Source: Burkholderiales bacterium (GTDB taxonomy: Bacteria > Pseudomonadota > Gammaproteobacteria > Burkholderiales > Burkholderiaceae_C). Taken from it: a DNA stretch of 5,853 nucleotides. The notes below the pieces were generated by a model, which was given only the letters and a program-made list of their open reading frames with translations, was not told where the DNA came from and did no database searches. The stretch is taken from NCBI GenBank assembly GCA_947448105.1, contig CANFNE010000164.1, positions 1 to 5,853 of the forward strand, written 5' to 3'. This document shows positions 1 through 5,853 of this stretch, in pieces. Every line of letters begins with the position of its first letter. Within the stretch, counting starts at the first letter, position 1. A program made the translations under genes and the position numbers.

Positions 1-812
1 CCCGCCCCAAACTCCTCACCCATCTCCCGCGCCCGCGCTTGCGCCGCTTGCATGGCGGCAATAAAAGCGGGCTTGATGCCGCTGGCTTCCATGGCGGTCA
101 GGGCTGCGTAGGTGGTTCCGCCTTTGCTGGTCACGCGCTGGCGCAGCACCTCGGGCGGCTCGGTGGAGGCTTTGGCCAGTTCACCCGCGCCAATAAAGGT
201 GGCAACCGCCAGCTGGTAGGCCTGCGCGGCGTCCAGGCCCATGCCGATTCCGGCTTCGCGCATGGCTTCCATGAAATAAAACACGTAGGCCGGGCCCGAG
301 CCTGAAAGCGCGGTCACCGCGTCAATCTGCGCCTCGGCGCCCACCCACATCACCTCGCCGGTGCTGCCCAAGACCTGCTGCACCAGCGCTTTGTCCGCGT
401 CGGTGACGGCGGCGCGGGCAAACAGGGCGGTAATGCCTTTGCCAATGAGCGCCGGGGTATTGGGCATGGCACGCACCACGCGCTCGCTGCCCAGCCACTG
501 CGCGATCGTGTCGCTGCGGATGCCTGCGGCTACGCTTAAGTGCAGTGCGGCGCGGGTGTGGGCTTGCGCCTGGGTGGCGGCATCTTTGAAGGTTTGGGGC
601 TTGACGGCCCAGACCACCAGGTCGGCGCGGGCCAAAAAGTCAGCGGCCTGGGCCTGGGCGGCTACGCCAAATTCGCTGTGCAGCTTGGCGCGCGCTTGGT
701 CAAAGGGCTCAACCACGTCAATCTGTGACGCAGGCCAGCCTTGCTTAAGCAAGCCGCCGATGATGGCGCTGGCCATATTGCCGCCGCCGATAAATGCGAT
801 GCGTTGTTGCAT
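1..812 (-). CDS. proC: Pyrroline-5-carboxylate reductase, 3' end cut by window edge
   Basis: Cytoplasmic enzyme that reduces 1-pyrroline-5-carboxylate to L-proline with NAD(P)H, the last step of proline synthesis. The frame is open from the ATG at 812 to the window edge, giving 270 residues with no stop. The family is usually about 265-275 residues, so only the last few are missing. The N-terminus has the Rossmann dinucleotide-binding motif FIGGGNMA (residues 7-14). MPNTP is at 116-120 and the LSGSGPAYVF active-site segment at 169-178. The family signature region lies at about 223-242 (VTSKGGTT followed by a small-residue helix). The start is chosen because it places the FIGGGNMA strand right at the N-terminus, as in the family; the upstream ribosome-binding site is weak (AGAGAA). 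No functional link to the glp genes is expected. The upstream neighbour on the same strand is glpK, separated by 359 bp of repeat-rich DNA. Confidence 0.96.
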   Translation of the reverse strand, partial: MQQRIAFIGGGNMASAIIGGLLKQGWPASQIDVVEPFDQARAKLHSEFGVAAQAQAADFLARADLVVWAVKPQTFKDAATQAQAHTRAALHLSVAAGIRSDTIAQWLGSERVVRAMPNTPALIGKGITALFARAAVTDADKALVQQVLGSTGEVMWVGAEAQIDAVTALSGSGPAYVFYFMEAMREAGIGMGLDAAQAYQLAVATFIGAGELAKASTEPPEVLRQRVTSKGGTTYAALTAMEASGIKPAFIAAMQAAQARAREMGEEFGA

Positions 813-947
813 GCGGGTGTTCTCTGAGAGTGGAAGTGCGCCCAGAGTCTAACCACGCAACGCTTGTGCCGCCCCGCAGAGCGCGTGCCAACGCGGCCGT
901 CATGCCGCACCCGCAAACGCACCCTTCACGCAGCTCTTGCAAATACC

Positions 948-1035
948 CGTCATCGCGAGGAGCGCAGCGACGCGGCGATCCATGGCGGTGCGCTTCCATC
1001 CCGTCCTAGATTGCCGCGCTTCGCTCGCAATGACG
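948..1035. repeat. Dispersed palindromic (REP/MITE-like) repeat element
   Basis: The left arm begins CGTCATCGCGAGGAGCGCAG at 948. The right arm ends at 1035; its reverse complement begins CGTCATTGCGAGCGAAGCGC. The arms match with a few substitutions and a small insertion in the left arm (roughly 948-980 against 1008-1035), around a centre of about 27 bp. Elements with arms of the CGTCATTGCGAG type are, from memory, scattered between genes in many proteobacteria and give false short ORFs reading like IARSAATRR and RASLAMT; both strings are present here. No transposase is linked. On transcription the arms could fold into a hairpin. It is called a non-autonomous repeat, not a terminator, because no T-run follows. 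Confidence 0.75.
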
Positions 1036-1132
1036 CAACGCTTGTGCTCGCGCCGCCGCCGCGCTGCGCTCGCAATGACGCAACGCAACGCTTCACTCGC
1101 GACGTCGCCGCCGCGCTGCGCTCGCTATGACG
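1016..1132 (+). repeat. Three direct copies of the repeat right arm
   Basis: A 20-base unit, gcgcttcgctcgcaatgacg, occurs at 1016-1035. It recurs with one difference at 1061-1080 (gcgctgcgctcgcaatgacg) and with two at 1113-1132 (gcgctgcgctcgctatgacg). Start-to-start spacings are 45 and 52 bp. The linkers share acgcaacgctt and runs of gccgcc, so the repeating unit is longer than 20 bases and has decayed. This looks like local tandem growth of one end of the palindromic element. Unequal linkers and only three copies argue against a CRISPR array. Confidence 0.7.
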
Positions 1133-1148
1133 AAGAGCGGCAAAGGCA

Positions 1149-1170
1149 AGGGCTAACTCTGCGGAGCCCT
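1149..1170 (-). terminator. Weak hairpin directly after glpK stop
   Basis: On the minus strand AGGGCT and AGCCCT form a perfect 6-bp stem around a 10-base loop, one base past the glpK TAA. Only scattered Ts follow (TTGCCTTTGCC), so it is not a textbook intrinsic terminator. It may instead protect the 3' end, or termination may be Rho-dependent or occur in the downstream palindromic repeats. Confidence 0.3.
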
Positions 1171-1171
1171 C

Positions 1172-2749
<1,578 letters not shown>

Positions 2750-2789
2750 AGGTGTTATTTCAGTGCGAGAAACAGGGGCAGGTTGGGAC

Positions 2790-3551
2790 TCAAGCCAGTT
2801 CAAACCGAACCTGGGCCTGGGCCATGAGGTCCGTGAACGGGTCGGGCGGTAGGGCGTCAGAAAAAAGGCGGTCAATTTGCGACAGCTGCGCCACCTCGAC
2901 CATGGCCGGGCGGTTGAATTTGCTGCTGTCGGCGGCCACCCATACCTCGCGGGCGTGGGAAATAATGGTTTGCGAGACTTTCACTTCGCGGTAGTCAAAG
3001 TCACGCAGCGAGCCGTCGGACTCAATGGCCGAGATGCCAATAAGCGCGATGTCCACTTTGAACTGGCGGATAAAGTCCACCGCCGCCTCACCCACAATGC
3101 CCTGGTCGCGTCCGCGCACCACGCCGCCGACCACGATCACTTCACAGTTCGGATTGGCGCTCAGAATGGCGGCGACGTTCAGGTTGTTGGTGATGACGCG
3201 CAGGCCGGTGTGTTGCATCAGGGCGCGGGCAATGGCTTCGGTGGTGGTGCCAATGTTCAGAATCAGCGAGCAGCCGTGGGGCAGGGCGGCCGCCACGGCG
3301 CGGGCGATACGGGCCTTGCCCTCCACGTTCAGAACCTCGCGCTGCGGATAGGCCATGTTTTCTACCGTAGAGCCCGGCACCCGCACACCACCATGAAAGC
3401 GCGTGAGCAGGCCTTCGTCGGCCAGGCGTTGTACGTCGCGGCGCACGGTTTGTAGCGTCACATCCAATTGGTCGGCGAGCTGTTCGACCGTGACCGATCC
3501 TGTGGCTTGCACCACCGTGAGGAGTTTGAGTTGGCGGGGATTGGGGTTCAT
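2790..3551 (-). CDS. glpR: DeoR-family glycerol-3-phosphate regulon repressor
   Basis: A 253-residue transcription repressor, the same size as E. coli GlpR (252). An N-terminal winged helix-turn-helix spans about 16-57, with the recognition part VTLQTVRRDVQRLADEG followed by the typical RFHGG turn. The C-terminal DeoR sensor domain has NIGTTTEAIA (99-108), TNNLNVA (121-127), GIVGEAAVDFI, LIGISAIESDGSLRDFDYRE and AADSSKFNR. These match the GlpR branch closely, including TNNLNVA and the IxSDGSL-x-FDY-x-EV segment. Glycerol-3-phosphate is the expected inducer by family knowledge. The ATG at 3551 is chosen; a TTG two codons upstream is possible. No strong ribosome-binding site precedes either, but an 8-codon upstream frame with a better one overlaps the ATG (see separate entry). 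It leads the glpR-glpK transcript and faces glpS across the control region, which it probably represses in both directions. Confidence 0.94.
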   Translation of the reverse strand: MNPNPRQLKLLTVVQATGSVTVEQLADQLDVTLQTVRRDVQRLADEGLLTRFHGGVRVPGSTVENMAYPQREVLNVEGKARIARAVAAALPHGCSLILNIGTTTEAIARALMQHTGLRVITNNLNVAAILSANPNCEVIVVGGVVRGRDQGIVGEAAVDFIRQFKVDIALIGISAIESDGSLRDFDYREVKVSQTIISHAREVWVAADSSKFNRPAMVEVAQLSQIDRLFSDALPPDPFTDLMAQAQVRFELA

Positions 3552-3574
3552 GGACAAATTTTCGCAGGCGGCAT
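3548..3574 (-). other. Possible 8-codon leader ORF overlapping the glpR start
   Basis: On the minus strand AAAGGG is followed 8 bases later by ATG, opening a frame for MPPAKICP that ends in TGA. The stop overlaps the glpR ATG as ATGA. glpR itself has no good Shine-Dalgarno sequence at the right distance, so translation could reach it by coupling from this short frame. A chance frame this short is quite likely, so this is only a candidate. Confidence 0.2.
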
Positions 3575-3596
3575 AAAACGCACCCTTTGACTCTAA

Positions 3597-3610
3597 ATCG
3601 AACCGAAAGG
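3597..3610 (+). promoter_or_regulatory. Second CGAA pair near glpR, possible operator
   Basis: Two further CGAA cores occur at 3599 and 3604 (atCGAACCGAAAGG), only 5 bp apart and in the same orientation as the array at 3641-3674. They lie about 50 bp before the glpR ATG, a good place for autoregulation of glpRK. The spacing differs from the phased array, so this could be an unrelated or auxiliary site. Confidence 0.3.
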
Positions 3611-3636
3611 AATAATTTCAGGGTAAACACCTAGAG

Positions 3637-3680
3637 CAAACGAATAAAAGCGAACAATAATTCTCACAATCGAATATTTT
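3637..3680 (+). promoter_or_regulatory. glpR operator (putative): Phased CGAA direct repeats, probable GlpR operator
   Basis: CGAA starts at 3641, 3651 and 3671, that is 10 and 20 bp apart, in the contexts caaaCGAAt, aaagCGAAc and caatCGAAt. All three thus sit on the same helix face; the slot at 3661 is degenerate (ttct). DeoR-family repressors commonly bind several short direct or inverted repeats carrying a TTCG/CGAA core, and GlpR acts as a multimer. The array lies over the expected glpS promoter and upstream of that for glpR. Assignment to GlpR is inferred from position and family. Confidence 0.5.
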
Positions 3681-3705
3681 GTGCGCCAAATAGGTGCAGT
3701 TGACC

Positions 3706-3710
3706 AAAGG
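3706..3710 (+). promoter_or_regulatory. Ribosome-binding site of glpS
   Basis: AAAGG lies 6 bases before the ATG at 3717. It decides the glpS start against an in-frame GTG at 3681, which has only AT-rich sequence before it and would add 12 residues not seen in ABC ATPases. Confidence 0.7.
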
Positions 3711-3716
3711 TGTGTG

Positions 3717-4796
3717 ATGGAGTTACGGCTTGAAGGTGTGGGCAAAAAGGTCGGGGCGCAGCAGTGGCTCTATGACCTGGATCTGGATGTGCGCCCGGGC
3801 GCCGTCACGGTGCTGTTGGGCGCCACCCAGGCGGGCAAAACCAGTCTGATGCGCGTCATGGCCGGACTGGACGTGCCCACCACCGGTCGCGTACTGGTCG
3901 ATGGCGTTGACGTGGTGGGCGTGCCGGTGCGCGAACGCAATGTGGCCATGGTCTACCAGCAGTTCATCAACTACCCGTCCATGACGGTGTTCGACAACAT
4001 TGCCTCGCCCCTCAAATTGCGGGGCGAAAAAAACATTGCGCAGCGCGTTACCGCGCTGGCCGAAAAACTGCACATCGAGATGTTTTTGCAGCGCTACCCC
4101 GCCGAACTCTCGGGCGGCCAGCAGCAACGCGTGGCGCTGGCCCGCGCCCTGGCCAAAGCCGCGCCGCTCATGCTCTTGGACGAACCGCTGGTCAACCTGG
4201 ACTACAAGCTGCGCGAAGAACTGCGCGACGAGCTGACCGCGCTTTTTGCCGCGGGTGACTCCACCGTGATTTACGCAACCACCGAACCCGGTGAAGCGCT
4301 TTTGCTGGGCGGCTACACCGCCGTGCTGGACGCAGGCGAACTGCTGCAGTACGGCCCCACGTCGGAAGTGTTCCATGCGCCGTGCTCCATTCGCGTGGCG
4401 CGCGCCTTTAGCGACCCGCCCATGAACCTGCTGGGCGCGCGCCGCACTGCGCCTGGCGTGCAACTGGACCATGGTCCGCTGCTGGATATGGCGCTGCCGT
4501 CCGCAGCCCAAAGCACCAGCGCCCTGACCGTTGGCATGCGTGCCAGCGCCTTGCGCACGGTGGCGCAGCCGGGCGACGTGGCCTTGCCCGGCAAGGTGGA
4601 GTTGGCCGAGATCTCGGGCACTGACACTTTTGTGCATTTCCAGACCGCCATAGGCGAACTGGTGGCGCAGCTCACCGGCGTGCAGCACTTTGACCTGGGC
4701 GCGTCGGCCACCTTTTATTTCAGCCCCGCGCAGGTCTATGCGTTTGACGCGCAGGGCCTGCTGCTGCAAGCCCCGGTGCGCGGCAAAGGACGTTGA
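3717..4796 (+). CDS. glpS: Glycerol ABC importer ATPase GlpS
   Basis: Cytoplasmic nucleotide-binding subunit of a carbohydrate (CUT1/MalK-like) importer, 359 residues. It has an ABC domain at about 1-235 and a TOBE-like regulatory region at about 240-350. Walker A is GATQAGKT (35-42), the Q-loop Q81 (MVYQQF), an intact signature LSGGQQQR at 131-138, Walker B LMLLDE (151-156) and D-loop VNLD (159-162). Two positions are non-standard: the A-loop aromatic is replaced (VGKKVG, V12) and the H-loop histidine is replaced (YATTEPGEA, T189). The unusual Walker A and H-loop, pairing with a second distinct ATPase, and the glpR/glpK context point to GlpS of the glycerol transporter described in Rhizobium leguminosarum. 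By domain alone it could be a glycerol-3-phosphate (UgpC-like) or sugar ATPase, but UgpC normally works as a homodimer. The start is supported by AAAGG 6 bases upstream. Probably controlled by GlpR. Confidence 0.88.
   Translation: MELRLEGVGKKVGAQQWLYDLDLDVRPGAVTVLLGATQAGKTSLMRVMAGLDVPTTGRVLVDGVDVVGVPVRERNVAMVYQQFINYPSMTVFDNIASPLKLRGEKNIAQRVTALAEKLHIEMFLQRYPAELSGGQQQRVALARALAKAAPLMLLDEPLVNLDYKLREELRDELTALFAAGDSTVIYATTEPGEALLLGGYTAVLDAGELLQYGPTSEVFHAPCSIRVARAFSDPPMNLLGARRTAPGVQLDHGPLLDMALPSAAQSTSALTVGMRASALRTVAQPGDVALPGKVELAEISGTDTFVHFQTAIGELVAQLTGVQHFDLGASATFYFSPAQVYAFDAQGLLLQAPVRGKGR
4785..4790 (+). promoter_or_regulatory. Ribosome-binding site of glpT inside glpS end
   Basis: AAAGGA lies within the last codons of glpS, 7 bases before the glpT ATG. 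With the TGA-T-ATG junction this implies one transcript and likely coupled, roughly equal synthesis of the two ATPases. Confidence 0.7.
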
Positions 4797-4797
4797 T

Positions 4798-5853
4798 ATG
4801 GCACGCATCGAACTCGACCTGGCGCACGCCTACCGTCCCAACCCGCAGCAAGACAGCGACTACGCCTTGCTGCCTCTGAAAATGACCTTTGAGGACGGCG
4901 GCGCCTACGCATTGCTCGGGCCTTCGGGCTGCGGCAAAACCACCTTGCTCAACATCATGTCCGGGCTGGTGACGCCCTCGCACGGGGGCGTGAAGTTTGA
5001 CGGCCAAGACGTCACGCAGCGCAGTCCGCAGCAGCGCAATATCGCGCAGGTGTTCCAGTTTCCGGTGATTTACGACACCATGACGGTGGCCGAAAACCTG
5101 GCCTTTCCGCTGCGCAACCGCAAGATGCCGGCCGACCAGATCAAGCAACGCGTGGGCGTGATTGCCGAAATGCTGGAGATGAGCGGCCAGCTCAACCAAC
5201 GCGCCTCCAACCTGGCAGCGGACGCCAAGCAAAAAATATCGCTCGGCCGCGGCCTGGTGCGCCCCGACGTATCGGCCGTGCTGTTCGACGAGCCGCTCAC
5301 GGTGATTGACCCGCACCTCAAATGGCAGCTGCGCCGCAAGCTCAAGCAAATTCACCACGAGCTCAAGCTCACGCTCATTTATGTCACGCACGACCAGGTC
5401 GAAGCCCTGACCTTTGCCGAGCAGGTGGTAGTGATGACGCGCGGGCGCGCCGTGCAAGTGGGCAGCGCCGCCGACCTGTTTGAGCGCCCAAGCCACACCT
5501 TTGTGGGCCACTTTATTGGCTCACCCGGCATGAACTTTTTGGCCGGACGCAGCACCGGCACGGCTTTTGAGACAGCGGGCGCCACCTTGCCCCTGGCCGC
5601 AGGCGCCGAGCTGCCCAGCGGCGACTACAAGCTGGGCATTCGGCCCGAGTACGTCACGCTGGCAACAGCAAACGCCCCCGGCGCGCTGCCCATGGAAGTG
5701 CGCCAGGTGCAAGACGTGGGGACACACGTGATCCTGAGCGCGGCGCGCGACGGCGTGCTGGTCAAAGCCCGCCTGGCGCCTGACAGCACGCAGCTGAACG
5801 TGGGCGATACCGTCTGGCTGCAGGTGATGGGGTCGCACACCTGCTTTTATAAG
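4798..5853 (+). CDS. glpT: Glycerol ABC importer ATPase GlpT, 3' end cut by window edge
   Basis: Second ATPase of the importer; 352 residues are visible with no stop. Relatives are about 355-365 long, so only the last few residues are missing. The ABC domain has an A-loop tyrosine Y12, Walker A GPSGCGKT (41-48), Q-loop Q87 (VFQFPVIYDTMTV), Walker B VLFDE (161-165), D-loop TVID (168-171) and an intact H-loop histidine H198 (YVTHDQVEAL). The signature motif is lost: where LSGGQ is expected the protein reads LAADA (139-143, followed by KQKISLGRGLV). A TOBE region follows, with LGIRPEYVTL at 279-288. This pattern is what I associate with GlpT of glycerol ABC transporters, not with the unrelated antiporter GlpT of E. 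coli. It starts one base after the glpS stop. Together GlpS and GlpT would form a heterodimer on the GlpP/GlpQ permeases expected beyond the window. Domain evidence is strong; the glycerol substrate is inferred from context. Confidence 0.88.
   Translation, partial: MARIELDLAHAYRPNPQQDSDYALLPLKMTFEDGGAYALLGPSGCGKTTLLNIMSGLVTPSHGGVKFDGQDVTQRSPQQRNIAQVFQFPVIYDTMTVAENLAFPLRNRKMPADQIKQRVGVIAEMLEMSGQLNQRASNLAADAKQKISLGRGLVRPDVSAVLFDEPLTVIDPHLKWQLRRKLKQIHHELKLTLIYVTHDQVEALTFAEQVVVMTRGRAVQVGSAADLFERPSHTFVGHFIGSPGMNFLAGRSTGTAFETAGATLPLAAGAELPSGDYKLGIRPEYVTLATANAPGALPMEVRQVQDVGTHVILSAARDGVLVKARLAPDSTQLNVGDTVWLQVMGSHTCFYK

Larger units (their letters stand above)
813..1171. other. Gene-free, repeat-rich spacer between proC and glpK
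   Basis: No credible gene is seen here. The short open frames present translate the repeat DNA into low-complexity Arg/Ala-rich peptides. The spacer holds one long imperfect inverted repeat (948-1035), two further degenerate copies of its right arm (to 1132), and a weak hairpin after the glpK stop. A 15-base string, acgcaacgcttgtgc, occurs at 855-869 and again at 1033-1047, so fragments of the same repeat extend almost to the proC start. The proC promoter must lie in the 813-950 part if proC has its own, but no convincing -35/-10 pair was found. Confidence 0.75.
3552..3716. promoter_or_regulatory. AT-rich divergent promoter region of glpRK and glpST
   Basis: The only clearly AT-rich stretch in the window lies between two divergently transcribed glp units, so it must carry promoters for both. 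Candidate elements are weak. For the minus strand, TTGCTC (complement of 3634-3639) could pair with AATTAT about 16 bases downstream. For the plus strand, tatttt at 3675-3680 could serve as a -10 box with a poor -35. All five CGAA motifs of the region fall within these candidate promoter positions, which would suit repression by a DNA-binding GlpR. Promoter coordinates cannot be fixed by eye. Confidence 0.65.

Noticed and set aside
1016..1132. CRISPR-like array
   Set aside because: There are only three short, non-identical copies, linkers that resemble each other and unequal spacing, with no cas genes; the unit is an arm of a palindromic element.
2750..2875. 42-residue N-terminal extension of glpK
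   Set aside because: Glycerol kinases begin within a few residues of the LALDQGTSSSR strand, and the extension would lie over the 3' end of glpR in another frame.
3681..3716. Earlier GTG start for glpS
   Set aside because: There is no ribosome-binding site before it, whereas AAAGG stands 6 bases before the ATG at 3717, which places the ABC domain at the N-terminus as usual.
3723..4808. Long minus-strand open frame of 361 codons opposite glpS
   Set aside because: Every ABC motif is read on the plus strand; the reverse frame is a low-complexity shadow caused by high third-position GC.
4720..5511. Minus-strand open frame of 263 codons opposite glpT
   Set aside because: It is antisense to GlpT with its Walker, Q-loop and H-loop motifs, and has His/Gly/Val-rich composition without recognisable domains.
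4798..5853. GlpT as the glycerol-3-phosphate/phosphate antiporter of the same name in E. coli
   Set aside because: The protein is a soluble ABC ATPase with Walker motifs and no membrane segments; only the gene name is shared.

Overview
The window looks like chromosomal DNA from a GC-rich betaproteobacterium. The protein sequences suggest Burkholderiales, probably the Comamonadaceae (Rhodoferax/Polaromonas/Acidovorax-like). That placement is inferred from protein style and remembered repeat families, not from a database search. The core of the window is a glycerol uptake and phosphorylation locus. No phage, CRISPR, transposase, tRNA or rRNA signal was found.

Layout: (1) positions 1-812, minus strand: proC, pyrroline-5-carboxylate reductase, complete at the N-terminus and cut by the window edge within the last few residues. 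(2) 813-1171: about 360 bp without a gene. It holds a dispersed palindromic repeat, degenerate partial copies of one repeat arm, and a weak hairpin just after glpK. (3) 1172-3551, minus strand: glpR (DeoR-family repressor) followed 40 bp downstream by glpK (glycerol kinase), probably one transcript. (4) 3552-3716: an AT-rich divergent control region with five same-strand CGAA motifs, three of them spaced at exact multiples of 10 bp; these are probable GlpR sites. (5) 3717 to the end, plus strand: glpS and glpT, two different ABC ATPases with a 1-bp gap between the genes. GlpT runs off the right edge within its last few residues. By analogy with the glycerol ABC operon described in Rhizobium leguminosarum (glpDSTPQUV), permease genes (glpP, glpQ) and a binding-protein gene (glpV) should follow.

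How the parts work together: GlpS and GlpT would power a periplasmic-binding-protein-dependent glycerol importer. GlpK traps glycerol as glycerol-3-phosphate, and GlpR, relieved by glycerol-3-phosphate, would control both divergent transcripts. proC is an unrelated housekeeping neighbour.

Three points deserve attention. First, the degenerate motifs of GlpS (A-loop aromatic and H-loop histidine missing) and GlpT (LSGGQ signature missing) all fall in the same composite nucleotide site, predicting one working and one degenerate ATP site. Second, glpK carries about 28 extra codons that look like an in-frame insertion of an intergenic-type GC-rich palindromic repeat. Third, the CGAA array in the promoter region is phased with the DNA helix.
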